From Segnochrobactrum spirostomi (GTDB lineage Bacteria; Pseudomonadota; Alphaproteobacteria; Rhizobiales; Segnochrobactraceae), in assembly GCF_009600605.1 (NCBI RefSeq), contig NZ_VWNA01000001.1:992001-1056000 (forward strand): a stretch of DNA of 64,000 nucleotides, read 5' to 3'. Below are positions 46,306 to 55,757 of the stretch, piece after piece. The notes beneath the pieces were generated by a model. That model saw only the letters and a program-made list of their open reading frames with translations. It did no database searches and had not been told where the DNA came from. The position numbers were made by a program, and so were the translations under genes. Every line of letters begins with the position of its first letter. Position 1 is the stretch's first letter.

Positions 46306-47223
46306 ATGTCGAGTGCCATTCAAGTCTGGAATCCAGACGATTGGGAGCTTTTCGCCTTCCGCCTACTTCAAGGTCGACATGGCGCGCTACACGTTCACAA
46401 AATTCCCGCCGCGCATAAGGGAGATTACGGAATAGATTATTATTGCACCGGTGACTCAGTTGCATACCAGTGTTACGCAGTTGAGGAGCCCATCGATATA
46501 TCCACAAGAGCAGAACGCCAGAAGAAAAAGATTAATGCAGATCTTTATAAATTTATTAAAAATAACGAAGAGATATCGAAAGTATTTCTAAATATGCCCA
46601 TAAAGCATTGGATATTACTCTCGCCGTTACATGACAGCAAGGAGGTAAATATTCACTGCGCAAAAAAGACAAAGGATCTCCGCGACGCTGGCTGCGCCTC
46701 TTTCGATCCGATGATTGAGGTAATGATCCAAGACCCAAGCGCCTTCCCGCCCGATATTGTGGCCCAGGGGATCTCCGCCCTTTCGGAGGTGACTCTATCA
46801 GTTCCATCTCCCTCTCAGAGTGAAGTTGATACGTGGACCGCCGGCTCGTCTAATCTTCTAGCCAATGCCACTCATAAGCTGAGGAAGCGAGCGACATCAG
46901 ATCAACTAGACAGTTTAGTTGCAGAAACTGTGAAATTTTTTCTGCAAGGAAATGCCTTGCTTGATGCGCTGCGCTCAGGCTCTCCAGACCTTCACGAGAA
47001 GGTCATTTCTGCGATCAAAATGCACGTTCGCCGACTGGAATTCGCTGGTCCTAAGGCGAGCGGGCCCGCCGGCAGGATTCTGCACGCAGAACTAGATGCA
47101 CTCATAGCGACCATCCGAGCGGCTGCACCGACCCTTTCTAACGAAAATGCCGAACAGGTTGCCTACGGGTCGATCTCTGAGTGGATCATGCGTTGTCCAT
47201 TGGACTTCCCACATGCCGAGTGA
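46306..47223 (+). CDS. ABC-3C system effector-type protein with REase-like N-terminus
   Basis: 305 aa, first gene of a three-gene set. The N-terminus has a restriction-endonuclease-fold look: Glu14 (DWELFAFRLLQ), then KGDYGIDYYC with Asp44, and YQCYAVEEP, where the usual Q-x-K of Mrr-like nucleases is Q55-C-Y, i.e. the Lys is lost. The middle is charged, and the C-terminal 130 residues are helical, as expected for the association domain of ABC-three-component effectors. Codon use and GC (about 48-50 %) differ sharply from flanking genes. Its stop overlaps the next start by 11 bp. Assignment rests mainly on the gene order effector, small middle component, SMC-like ATPase. Confidence 0.7.
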   Translation: MSSAIQVWNPDDWELFAFRLLQGRHGALHVHKIPAAHKGDYGIDYYCTGDSVAYQCYAVEEPIDISTRAERQKKKINADLYKFIKNNEEISKVFLNMPIKHWILLSPLHDSKEVNIHCAKKTKDLRDAGCASFDPMIEVMIQDPSAFPPDIVAQGISALSEVTLSVPSPSQSEVDTWTAGSSNLLANATHKLRKRATSDQLDSLVAETVKFFLQGNALLDALRSGSPDLHEKVISAIKMHVRRLEFAGPKASGPAGRILHAELDALIATIRAAAPTLSNENAEQVAYGSISEWIMRCPLDFPHAE

Positions 47224-47701
47224 CTCCACCCTGAGCCGGTCAATCCTGGGACGGCCATTTACCTATACGCCACGTCCCGACCCCCTTCCCGGCGACCTCC
47301 GCATGTCATGGGGGATCGCAGTTCTGCTTATAACTCTGTTCTATAGTCGCGGAAAGAAATCTAATTTTCAGAAACTTCAATTTCTGGCTCACTCTGTTCG
47401 CCATCGGGAAAGCCGGGAGGAAGTTCGCGGCCTCTTATCTGGCGTGTATAGACCTTCGGATGTTTCCGTCCATGTCGAGCCGTCACTTAATCGCGCAGTG
47501 GCGTTTGCTTGCGCTCTGAAGCTTGCGGCCCTGAATAATGGAACCTCCCTTTCTCTCACTGAGAAAGGCGCACAAATTGCGAAATCTATAATCGAAAATC
47601 AAGATTCCCTCAAAGAGGAATCCGAGTTCTTGCGAGAAGTCGCCCCGAAGATTACAGATTCAATTATGAAGCGCGTTTGGCGGTTAGAGGACCTACGATG
47701 A
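47213..47701 (+). CDS. ABC-3C system middle component
   Basis: 162 aa from the ATG at 47213, which overlaps the effector stop. The region PFTYTPRPDPLPGDLRMSW, continuing IAVLLITLFYSRGKKSN, and the later winged-helix-like AVAFACALKLAALNNG with LSLTEKGAQIAKSI, fit the small 'middle component' proteins that sit between effector and ATPase in ABC-3C loci. A longer frame from 47147 would overlap the effector by 77 bp and is less likely. The stop is shared with the next gene's start (ATGA). Presumed adaptor that couples ATPase state to the effector. Confidence 0.75.
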   Translation: MPSDSTLSRSILGRPFTYTPRPDPLPGDLRMSWGIAVLLITLFYSRGKKSNFQKLQFLAHSVRHRESREEVRGLLSGVYRPSDVSVHVEPSLNRAVAFACALKLAALNNGTSLSLTEKGAQIAKSIIENQDSLKEESEFLREVAPKITDSIMKRVWRLEDLR

Positions 47702-49722
47702 CGCTACGTATTCGCCATTTGAGGCTTCGAGCTGTCACAACTGACGGAGTCTATGGCTCCGATTTGCGCTTCGGGCCCGGACTAAATGTCCTGTGGGCAG
47801 ATAATACGAAAGGTAAATCAACATGCATGCAAGGCATGTTGTACGCGTTAGGCTTGGAGCGCATGCTGAGCCCGAGGCGCGAGATTCCTCTACCACATGC
47901 CATGACAAGCTATTTGAACACCGATAGCGAAAAGCGAGTTGAAGTCCTTGAGTCTAGCATTTCACTCGAAATATCAAACGGCGATGATCAGATCGTCACA
48001 GTAAATCGTTCAGTAAAATCGAGTACGGATACCCGTTTAATAACCGTTGATTTTGGTGCGGCACTCTCAGATGGCGCCACCGGATTGCAAAGGCGGAGCT
48101 TTTTTGTACTAGATCCAGGCGCAGCGCAGCGAGAAGATGGCTTTCACCATTTTCTGGAAGGCTTTCTAGGATGGCGCCTTCCTCAAGTCCGTAGGTATGA
48201 TGCACCCGAGACAAAGCTTTACCTCGAAACTATATTTCCACTATTCTGGGTTGAGCAGAAGTTCGGTTGGAGCGCAATACCAGCCGCAATACCTACTTAT
48301 ATGAAAATTCGTGAAGTACATAAGCGCGCAGTTGAGTTCATGTTGGATTTGGATGTTCACAAGCTCGAAATGGAGCGCGAACGCCTGACTGAGCGCATTA
48401 TGGCCAACGCGAAGGAGTGGTCCGTTATCAGAAGCGAGTTGGAGAATTTTGTGACAAGAGGCGGCGGCAGGATTGTCGCGTTAAGCGAAAGCCCCCTTGC
48501 CGATACAGCCTCATTGTCGAATGCACATGTCCAATTGGTTGACGGGGCCGATTGGATTGCTCTTAGCGCCCTTATGGCAAGGCTTCGCGAATTCATTGCA
48601 ATACGCAAGGCCTCCGATATACCAGCAGTTGAAGATAGATCGAATGAGACAGCTGAGCAGCTTCGGCATTTAGTTGATGTTGTTGAGAATTTGAACGCAC
48701 AGCGCGTGCAGCTGCATGGGGTTCAGCAAATCAAGAGCGCAGACATACAATCTATTGAGCGTAGAATAATATCTTTACAAGATGATCTTCAGAAAAATCT
48801 TGACGTACAAAAACTGCAACGGTATTCAGGCACATCACACTCCCTGACACCGGACAGATGCCCGACCTGCGAGCAATCTTTAACTGATACATTGCTTTCA
48901 CAGGACGGCCTTTCTGCGATTATGTCCGTCGCAGACAATATTGAGTACATTAGATCTCAGAAGAAAATGTTTGAAGATATTCTCGCAAGAGAAATCCGCA
49001 ATCAGAACGAACGCAGAGAGCGCCTCGCCGCTACAGGGCAGCAATTAAGAAATTACTACGCACAGATCCGGACTCTCCGGTCAGAACTGGTCGCGCCGGG
49101 CTCTAACCCGTCAGCAGCGGATATTGAAGAACGCGTCCGAGCTGAATCAGACCTTCGAGACCTTGAGGCACTGCAAGCGATCTTCGATAATGCCCTCGAG
49201 AGGCTTCGCGAGTTGCAAAATAGTTACGTCGATCTACTAAAGGAGCAGGCACGAATTCCAAGCGAAAAACTCACCGAGAAAGATCAAGATAAGATTCAGA
49301 CGCTAACAAAATTCATTCAGAATCTTGCTAGAGATTTCGGTTTCAGCACGTTCTCGCCAACAGAACTATCAATATCACAGGACACTTACAGGCCAGAGAA
49401 AGAAGGATTCGAAATCGGCTTTGAGACATCTGCTAGTGATGCTATTCGGTTAAAGTGGGCATATCAAATTGGCCTGTTAGAGTTATCCCATGACAAACTA
49501 ACCAACCACCCTGGTATATTAGTATTTGACGAACCTCGCCAGCAATCCTCATCGCGACCAAGCTTTCAGGGGTTGCTAGCGCGCGCCTCTATATCAATCA
49601 AGAACGGTCAGCAAGTAATTTTCTCAACCAGCGAGGATCTCGAGATACTCAACAGCATAACTTCTACTATAGATTGCAAGGAGATCATCTTCCCTGGGTA
49701 TATTCTTCAGAAACTTTTCTGA
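47698..49722 (+). CDS. ABC-3C system SMC/RecN-like ATPase
   Basis: 674 aa. N-terminal half-domain: IRHLRLRAVTTDGVYG and Walker A ADNTKGKST (residues 34-42). Long coiled-coil arms (about 220-370 and 400-530) flank a zinc-hook-like C388-P-T-C391 at the hinge. The C-terminal half has the signature-like TSASDAIRLKWAYQIGLLEL and Walker B ILVFDEPRQ (Asp611/Glu612). This is the Rad50/RecF/SMC-type ABC ATPase defining ABC-3C systems; such ATPases are thought to sense foreign or damaged DNA. ATGA-coupled to the middle component. Low GC, with codons unlike the chromosome. Confidence 0.85.
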   Translation: MTLRIRHLRLRAVTTDGVYGSDLRFGPGLNVLWADNTKGKSTCMQGMLYALGLERMLSPRREIPLPHAMTSYLNTDSEKRVEVLESSISLEISNGDDQIVTVNRSVKSSTDTRLITVDFGAALSDGATGLQRRSFFVLDPGAAQREDGFHHFLEGFLGWRLPQVRRYDAPETKLYLETIFPLFWVEQKFGWSAIPAAIPTYMKIREVHKRAVEFMLDLDVHKLEMERERLTERIMANAKEWSVIRSELENFVTRGGGRIVALSESPLADTASLSNAHVQLVDGADWIALSALMARLREFIAIRKASDIPAVEDRSNETAEQLRHLVDVVENLNAQRVQLHGVQQIKSADIQSIERRIISLQDDLQKNLDVQKLQRYSGTSHSLTPDRCPTCEQSLTDTLLSQDGLSAIMSVADNIEYIRSQKKMFEDILAREIRNQNERRERLAATGQQLRNYYAQIRTLRSELVAPGSNPSAADIEERVRAESDLRDLEALQAIFDNALERLRELQNSYVDLLKEQARIPSEKLTEKDQDKIQTLTKFIQNLARDFGFSTFSPTELSISQDTYRPEKEGFEIGFETSASDAIRLKWAYQIGLLELSHDKLTNHPGILVFDEPRQQSSSRPSFQGLLARASISIKNGQQVIFSTSEDLEILNSITSTIDCKEIIFPGYILQKLF

Positions 49723-50013
49723 TCAAAATATAATTTTGTTATTTTTATGGATCCACTCGCCGTGCCGATGAACATTTATTGAGACTTCACTTTCAAAAGC
49801 ATATCGCATGACATCGGACTATTTTTTAGTTTGAGCTCGCGTTTAAGTATCTCATGCTAACGCCCCTGATTATTAAAAAAGGGCGCCGTGTCTCGCCTAT
49901 GTCTGCCCCCCCTCGCCTCCCCCCGCCGCCCGCGCTAACCTCGCCCTCTCGGCTCACGACTCGGCGCAGACCGGGCGGGCGGGGCGCGCGGAGGCGCGGG
50001 TGGGAGGGACGTC
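49723..50013. other. right border of the low-GC island
   Basis: About 290 bp. Immediately after the ATPase stop, CAAAAT-ATA-ATTTTG (49724-49738) followed by TTATTTTT is a weak terminator-like hairpin. Composition changes abruptly from AT-rich to very GC-rich at about 49890, marking the island edge. No copy of the tRNA-Thr 3' end was found here. Confidence 0.5.
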
Positions 50014-50460
50014 ATGGTTGGACTGAACGAGGTCGCCGCCGGTGCGCCGGCGGCGCAATCCGGGCTTCTCAGCCGCGAGCGCATCGTCGCGCGGCCGGGC
50101 TTCAATCGCTGGCTGGTGCCACCCGCGGCGCTCGCCATTCCTCGTCTCGATCGGGACGGCCGACGGCGTCTCCGTGTTCTGCCTGCCGCTCGCCGCGGCG
50201 ATCGGCATCACCAAGCCGGTTGCCTGTCCGATCGGCTTCCTCGATCAGCGCGTCTCGACGACGCGCGACGGACAGATCGCCTCGCTCGGCTGGATGGACA
50301 CACCGCGTCTTCGTGCCGCTCGGCCTCTCGGCCGCGCTGTGGGGCGGCTGGCTCGGGCGTCGGCCCGCCGGAAGGCGCGGCGCGGCGGCGTTCTGCTGGT
50401 TCGGCGGCCCGCCGATCGGGGCCGGCCCGCCGCGGCCGAGGGCACGCGCCGCTAGGGTCT
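50014..50460 (+). pseudogene. decayed OFA-family (oxalate/formate antiporter-like) MFS transporter
   Basis: The ATG at 50014 opens with LNEVAAGAP, then RERIVARPGFNRWLVPPAALAI, an OFA-family N-terminus. Family sequence continues in the next frame (AAAIGITKPVACP, IASLGWMDT) and later in a third (VFVPLGLSAALWGGWLGR, AAFCWFGGPPIGA). So there are at least two frame changes within 450 bp, and only about the first 130 of some 540 residues are left. Unlike the single-base G-run breaks elsewhere in the window, this is true decay. It lies directly at the right edge of the ABC-3C island. Confidence 0.72.
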
Positions 50461-50544
50461 CGGGCGCGGCGAAGGCCCTGCTCCGGCGAGGCTCGCCGGA
50501 AAGGCAGGTCTCGAAAGACCGCCCCGACGTCGCGGGCATTTTCT

Positions 50545-50615
50545 CGGCCGTTTGGTCTCGGCCCATGGGTTCGGCCTGAGGGTCTCGGCCATCTCGTCTC
50601 GGCCTGAGGCTCTCG
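50545..50615. repeat. degenerate TCTCGGCC repeats
   Basis: The octamer TCTCGGCC (or TTCGGCC) recurs about five times in 70 bp, with GGCCTGAGG twice. Part of a gene-free stretch 50461-50807, otherwise without recognised features. Confidence 0.4.
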
Positions 50616-50807
50616 CTCCAGGCGTTGACCGCCGCACGCCGGGATTTGCAGGCCGCCCTCTTCGCACCTGCGATATCGCGGGGCACCAGGCGCGCCCCGT
50701 GCGGCTGCCCGCCGCCTGCGCAGCCGTGCAGGTTATTTCCGCATCGTTCGGCATTGACGACCGCAACCGATAGTGTCACTCCGGTCCCACGCTGTGGGGA
50801 GCGTGTC

Positions 50808-52889
50808 ATGTCGAATTCGGTCGAACGGCGCAGTCTGCGCCGGATTCTCTTCGTCGCCTTCAGCGCCGGCGTGTTCCTGGCCGGCTGCGTCATCGCAATC
50901 AAGAGTTTCGCCACGTTCGCCGATCTGGCGCGCGCCATGCCGCTGCTCGACCAGTGGGATCAGCCGGGCCTCGCGCAGTTCGATTTCGCCCATTTGGTTG
51001 CGCAGCACAACGAGCACCGCATCCTGTTTCCGCGGCTGATCTTCGCGGCCGACGCGGCCTGGTTCGGCGGCCGCAACGTACTGAACTATCTGACGATCCT
51101 CGCCTGCGTCGCGACCTCGTTCCTGATCCTGCTCGTCACGGCGCGGCGGGCGGGCCTCAACGGCCCCTGGCTTCTGTGGGCGGCGGGCGTCCTCCTCGCC
51201 CTCTCCGCCTGGCCAATCCAGATCGAGAATTTCGCCTGGGGGTTCCAGACCCAGTTCGTCGGGGTGTTCACCGCCGGCCTCGCGGCGATCGTCGCCATCT
51301 GCCTGCCGGGCGGCGGGGCCGCGGGCGCGATCGCGGCGATGCTGTTGTCCGCCGTCGCGGTCTATACGATGGCGAGCGGGGCGGCGGTGCCGGTCGTGGT
51401 GCTCCTGCTTGCCATCGCCTGCGGGCGGCCGCGGGGCCAGGTCGTCGCCGTCGGGCTCTGGGGCGTCGCCCTCGTCGGGCTCTACCTCGTCGGCTATGCG
51501 TCGCCGCCGCAGCATTCCTCGTTCGGCGACGCCGGACACCATCCGCTCGCGATCGCCGGCCATATCCTGACCCAGCTCGGCGCCCCGTTCGGCGACGTGG
51601 TGAGCGCCATCATGAAGATCGGCCGGCCCGCCGCGGCGATGGTGGTGGGGCTTGCCGGCGCGGTCGCCTTCGCCGGCGTCGGATGGACGATCGTGCGGGC
51701 GGTCCGCGACGAGCCGCGTGCCCGCGCCCGCCTCGCCCTCGTCGGAATGATGGGCTTCCTCCTCCTGGCGAGCGGACTCATCGCCGTCGGCCGGGTCCGC
51801 TTCGGCCTCGATCAAGCCTTCTCGAGCCGCTATGCGACGCCCGTCCTCCTGTTCTGGATGGGCCTCGTCCTGGCGATCGCGACGGCGGGGAAGCGGGCCC
51901 GCATCGCCTGCGCGGTCGCGTCGGTGATCGTGATCGCGCTCATCCTCCGCTTCGAGGGGCGCTATGTCGGCATCGCCAAGACCTGGGTGGCGCAGCACGA
52001 CATGGCGACGCCCGCCTTCCTGAGCGGCGTCGCCGACGCGGCGCTGTTGCGCGCGACCTATCCCAATCCGGCCCGGCCACTGCAACGGCGCGCGGAACTC
52101 CTCGCCGACCGTCTCTCGGTGTTCTCCGAGGATTGGGCGCGCTGGATCGGCACGCCGCTCGCCGACCACGCCGCCATCGGCCCCGCGGACCGTTGCGCCG
52201 GTACATTCCGGTTCGCCGCGCCGCTCCCGGTGGCGGGCGGCGAGAGCTGGCGGGCCGAGGGAACGCTCGCCGCGCGCGATCAGACGGCGAGCGGGCGCAT
52301 CGTGCTCGTGGACGGCGCCAAGCGCGTCGTCGGCTACGGGCTGACGCAGATGGTCTGGCCGCGTCGGCAGACGGGCCTTCCCGACGGCGCGCGCGCCTGG
52401 ATCGGCGACTTCACCGCGGCGGACGCTTCGGCCGTGACGGCTTTCGTGCTGCTCGACGGCGCACCCGCGACCGCCTGTCCGATCGGGGCGGCGGCGATCG
52501 TCGGGGCGGCACCGACGCTGCGGATCGATCCGGCCCCGAATGCCGGCCTCTCGAACGCACCGGAGGGCGGCGTCATCGACAACGTCTCGCTCGTCGACGG
52601 CAGAGTGGTGATCAACGGGCGCGCCCTGCTCGGCGCGCGCGCGCCGGCCCTCGCGCTCGCCACCAACCTGCCGGTCTCCGCCGCGTCGCTGACGACCTAT
52701 CCCTCCGTCGGCAATGCCCGGGTCAGCACCGATCCGACCCTCGGCGACGACGGCTTCGAGATCGTTCTCGATCTCAAGCCCGGCGCGACGCTCGGGGCCG
52801 GGACGACGCTCTGCCTCGCGAGCCTCGATCCGGACTTCGGCCCGCATCGCCTGCGCAACGGGCCGCGCCCCGACCTCTGCCCGGGCTGA
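50808..52889 (+). CDS. polytopic membrane protein with C-terminal extracytoplasmic domain
   Basis: 693 aa from the ATG at 50808 (GGGGAG nine bases upstream). Residues about 12-400 hold roughly nine to ten membrane helices, and the loop PLLDQWDQPGLAQFDFAHLV with LVAQHNEHRILFPRLIF after the first helix is reminiscent of glycosyltransferase-C-like membrane enzymes. The C-terminal 270 residues (about 425-693) are beta-rich and lack membrane segments. No catalytic motif could be assigned. An upstream extension to 50625 is Cys/Arg-rich and unlikely. Possibly a cell-surface glycan enzyme, by resemblance only. Function unknown. Confidence 0.75.
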   Translation: MSNSVERRSLRRILFVAFSAGVFLAGCVIAIKSFATFADLARAMPLLDQWDQPGLAQFDFAHLVAQHNEHRILFPRLIFAADAAWFGGRNVLNYLTILACVATSFLILLVTARRAGLNGPWLLWAAGVLLALSAWPIQIENFAWGFQTQFVGVFTAGLAAIVAICLPGGGAAGAIAAMLLSAVAVYTMASGAAVPVVVLLLAIACGRPRGQVVAVGLWGVALVGLYLVGYASPPQHSSFGDAGHHPLAIAGHILTQLGAPFGDVVSAIMKIGRPAAAMVVGLAGAVAFAGVGWTIVRAVRDEPRARARLALVGMMGFLLLASGLIAVGRVRFGLDQAFSSRYATPVLLFWMGLVLAIATAGKRARIACAVASVIVIALILRFEGRYVGIAKTWVAQHDMATPAFLSGVADAALLRATYPNPARPLQRRAELLADRLSVFSEDWARWIGTPLADHAAIGPADRCAGTFRFAAPLPVAGGESWRAEGTLAARDQTASGRIVLVDGAKRVVGYGLTQMVWPRRQTGLPDGARAWIGDFTAADASAVTAFVLLDGAPATACPIGAAAIVGAAPTLRIDPAPNAGLSNAPEGGVIDNVSLVDGRVVINGRALLGARAPALALATNLPVSAASLTTYPSVGNARVSTDPTLGDDGFEIVLDLKPGATLGAGTTLCLASLDPDFGPHRLRNGPRPDLCPG

Positions 52890-52931
52890 ACCTCCCTTTG
52901 CGGCGAAGCGGATTCGCCGCCCGCGCCCCGG

Positions 52932-53633
52932 TCAAGCGAGCTCTTCGATCAGCCCGGGAAGCAGGCCGAGATCGTCGATGGCGCGGAAGCGGGGCGAGCC
53001 GACCGGAGGCTCGGCATGCTCCAGGGCCCATGTCAGGGGATGGGGCACGTGGACGCCCCAACTGCCCGCCTCGATCGCCGGCACCACGTCGGATTTCAGC
53101 GAATTGCCGACCATCATGGCGCGATCGGCGCCGTCGCCGTGGCGCGCGAAGATCCGGGCATAGGTCGCCGGGGTCTTGTCGCTGACGATCTCGATCGCAT
53201 CGAAATAATCGCCGAGGCCGGACTGGGCGAGCTTGCGCTCCTGGTCGAACAGATCGCCCTTGGTGATGAGCACGATGCGGTAGGCGTTGCTCAGCGCGCC
53301 CAGCGTCTCGTGCGCATGGGGCAGCGTCTCGATCGGGTGCTTGAGCATCTCCCGCCCGGCGGCGAGGATCTCCTTGATCGTGTCGGCCGGGACGCGGCCC
53401 TCCGTGACCTCGATCGCCGTCTCGATCATCGACAGGGTGAAGCCCTTGATGCCGAAGCCGTAGATCGAAAGGTTGCGGCGCTCGGCCTCCAGGAGGCGGC
53501 GCGAAATGTCGCCGGCCTCGCCGTGGTCCGACAGCAGCATGGTGAAGCGTTCCTCCGTCATGCGGAAGAAGCGCTCGTTCTGCCAGAGTGTGTCGTCGGC
53601 GTCGAAACCGATCGTGGAAAGTTGTGTGGCCAT
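52932..53633 (-). CDS. HAD-superfamily hydrolase (phosphatase)
   Basis: 233 aa. HAD motif I GFDADDTLW (nucleophile Asp11, acid Asp13), motif II RIVLITKGD, motif III Lys in the KTPATYARIF region and motif IV VGNSLKSDVVPAIEAG. The helical cap (about 20-105) makes it a C1-cap HAD such as a phosphoglycolate/pyrimidine-nucleotidase-like phosphatase; the substrate is not deducible. The frame extends to 53825, but the family start is the ATG at 53633. Confidence 0.87.
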   Translation of the reverse strand: MATQLSTIGFDADDTLWQNERFFRMTEERFTMLLSDHGEAGDISRRLLEAERRNLSIYGFGIKGFTLSMIETAIEVTEGRVPADTIKEILAAGREMLKHPIETLPHAHETLGALSNAYRIVLITKGDLFDQERKLAQSGLGDYFDAIEIVSDKTPATYARIFARHGDGADRAMMVGNSLKSDVVPAIEAGSWGVHVPHPLTWALEHAEPPVGSPRFRAIDDLGLLPGLIEELA

Positions 53634-53911
53634 CGTCGTCGTCTCGCAGGGCCGAACCGAGGACGGGCGCCCCGGGCCGCGGGTGGGTTTGGTGCATCGT
53701 GCCGCGCGGCGAGGCGAAGCCGATATCACAATCCCGTCGAAAGCGGGGCGGGCTCGCAGGGCCGCGCGACGCCTTCTGCACTGCGGCATGGCGATGCTGC
53801 ATGGCAGCATTGCTTTCCTCGGCATAGCTCGCTCGCCCGGAGACGCCTATCTTTCTCCTCGGAAACGCAGTGAGGGCTCCAGTGGGACATCACGTCCGAG
53901 GAGCGAAAATC

Positions 53912-54076
53912 ATGTTCAAGCCTGTCACCCATCGTCTTGCCGCGGCCTGGAAGCGGTTCAATGCTTACAGCCCCGAACTGGATTATTTGAACGCAGCCGG
54001 AGATCGCATCGATCTCGAGAGCCGCCAGCGCGAAATCGATCGCGGCCGGTTCCAGAGCCGCCCGTTCGGCTACTGA
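53912..54076 (+). CDS. small DUF3563/DUF1127-like protein (copy 1)
   Basis: 54 aa, basic: HRLAAAWKRFNAYSPELDYL and DLESRQREIDRGRF, the ERRQREIDRG-type motif of small alphaproteobacterial DUF3563-like stress peptides. GAGGAG precedes the ATG. A paralogue at 56080 shares about 60 % of residues and the same upstream block (CGGAAACG then GGGCTCCA about 45-50 bp before the start), suggesting common regulation. Function unknown. Confidence 0.75.
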   Translation: MFKPVTHRLAAAWKRFNAYSPELDYLNAAGDRIDLESRQREIDRGRFQSRPFGY

Positions 54077-54142
54077 TCTTTCACGGCCAAGCCGGCGTCA
54101 GCGGCGCCGCGGCCCGATGCAGTCCGCGCCTTGGCGCGCCGC

Positions 54143-55597
54143 TCAGGCGCGCAGCAGCGGGGGCGTCGGGCGTGTGGCGCGCGTCGCAAGATCGTAGGCG
54201 TGGCCGACTTGCAGGACCGCGAGGTCCGCGCGGTTCGGCCCGATGATCTGCACGCCGGTCGGCAGGCCGCCGCTCGAAAATCCCGCCGGCACCGCGAGCG
54301 CGGGAAGCCCGGCGAGAGTCCAGATGCTCGTCGCCTCCATCCAGCGGTGATAGGTGTCCATCGTCCGGCCACCGACCGCGCGCGGCCAGGGCTGCGTCTT
54401 GTCGAACGGGAAGACCTGGGCGACGGGCGCCAGCAGGAAATCGTAGCGCTCGAAAAGCTTGAGCAGCGCGCGGTACCAATCCGAACGGATCACTCCGGCG
54501 CGGCGGACGTCGAGACCGCTGTGACGTGACGCGCCCTCGATCTCCCATTGGATCTCCGGCTTCAGGAGAGCCCGTTGGGCTGGGTCCTCGTAGAAGGCGA
54601 GCAACCCCCCGCCCGACCAGACTTGGCGCAGGATGAGCCACGCCTCCCACAACCGCTCGAGCGGATAGCCGACCTCCGCGACGGGCTCGACCACGCATCC
54701 CGCCGCCTCGAAGCCCGCGAAGGATTTTTCGCAGGCCGTCAGCACGCCCGGCTCCATGGCGAGATAGCCGCCGAAATCGCCGACCCAGCCGATCCGCGTC
54801 CCGGCGAAATCCCGGGCCAGGGGCGCGGCGAACCCGGCCGCATCCTCGGCGATCGACAGCGGATTGCTGGCGTCCGGCCCGGCCTGCACAGAGAGCTGGA
54901 GCGCGACATCGGCGACGCTGCGCCCCATCGGGCCCTCGCAGGCCAATTGCTCCAGGAACACGTCGTCGCGCGGCCCATAAGGCACGCGTCCGGCGGAAGG
55001 ACGGAAGCCGAACACCCCGTTGAACGCCGCCGGATTGCGCAACGACCCCATCATGTCGCTGCCGTCGGCGGCGGGCACGAGATTGAGCGCGAGGGCCGCG
55101 CCCGCGCCGCCGCTCGAGCCGCCCGCCGTCTTCGAGGGGTCCCAGGCGTTGCCGGTCGCGCCGTAGACGGGATTGTAGGTCTGCGAGCCGAAACCGAATT
55201 CCGGCACGTTAGTCTTGCCGATGAAGATCGCGCCCGCGCAGCGCAGGCGGCTCGGCATCAGGCCATCCTCGTCCGGCACGTGATCGCGGAAGAGCGGCGA
55301 CCCGTAGGTCGTGACGATACCTTTCGTGTCCTCGAGGTCCTTCACCGCCCAGGGAAGGCCGTGCAGCAGGCCGATCGGCTCCCCGGCCGCCGAGGCGCGG
55401 TCGCAGGCCGCCGCCTCGCGCAGAAGTTCGTCGCGGGGTCTGAGCGCCACGATCGCGTTGACGAGGGGATTGAGCCGCTCGATCTGATCGAGGAAGGCGT
55501 TCATCACCTCCACCGCCGAGAGGGTGCGATCACGGAGGGCGCGGACGAGCGTCACCGCCTCGTTCTGAACAATGCTGGGCGCGAGGTCCGTGGTCAT
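54143..55597 (-). CDS. amidase (amidase-signature family)
   Basis: 484 aa. Ser-cisSer-Lys hydrolase: Lys86 in GLPWAVKDLED, the cis-Ser in TAGGSSGGAGAALA, and the nucleophile Ser in DGSDMMGSLRNPAAFNGVF-type block (NPAAFNGVFG). The C-terminal LAGLPALAVPAGFSSGGLPTG closes the fold. Substrate unknown (aliphatic amides, indoleacetamide-like and others are hydrolysed by relatives). The ATG at 55597 with GGAG nine bases upstream is preferred over 55621. Lies between the two DUF3563-like genes, on the opposite strand. Confidence 0.92.
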   Translation of the reverse strand: MTTDLAPSIVQNEAVTLVRALRDRTLSAVEVMNAFLDQIERLNPLVNAIVALRPRDELLREAAACDRASAAGEPIGLLHGLPWAVKDLEDTKGIVTTYGSPLFRDHVPDEDGLMPSRLRCAGAIFIGKTNVPEFGFGSQTYNPVYGATGNAWDPSKTAGGSSGGAGAALALNLVPAADGSDMMGSLRNPAAFNGVFGFRPSAGRVPYGPRDDVFLEQLACEGPMGRSVADVALQLSVQAGPDASNPLSIAEDAAGFAAPLARDFAGTRIGWVGDFGGYLAMEPGVLTACEKSFAGFEAAGCVVEPVAEVGYPLERLWEAWLILRQVWSGGGLLAFYEDPAQRALLKPEIQWEIEGASRHSGLDVRRAGVIRSDWYRALLKLFERYDFLLAPVAQVFPFDKTQPWPRAVGGRTMDTYHRWMEATSIWTLAGLPALAVPAGFSSGGLPTGVQIIGPNRADLAVLQVGHAYDLATRATRPTPPLLRA

Positions 55598-55757
55598 CAA
55601 GAGAGCTCCGGGGCAAGGCACACGCGGCGGGCGACACTCACGAGCACCGGACGGGCCTCGCGTTGGCCTCAGGGAAGCCGATTCCAGCCCCCGGGGGAAC
55701 TCCTGGCCCCACGCGGCATTTATGCCGCACGTCCCTTCTCACGCTGGAGCTTCGCAC

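Noticed and set aside
50733-52847. Minus-strand open frame of 704 codons
   Set aside because: Antisense shadow of the 693-aa membrane protein, which has a ribosome site and membrane helices.
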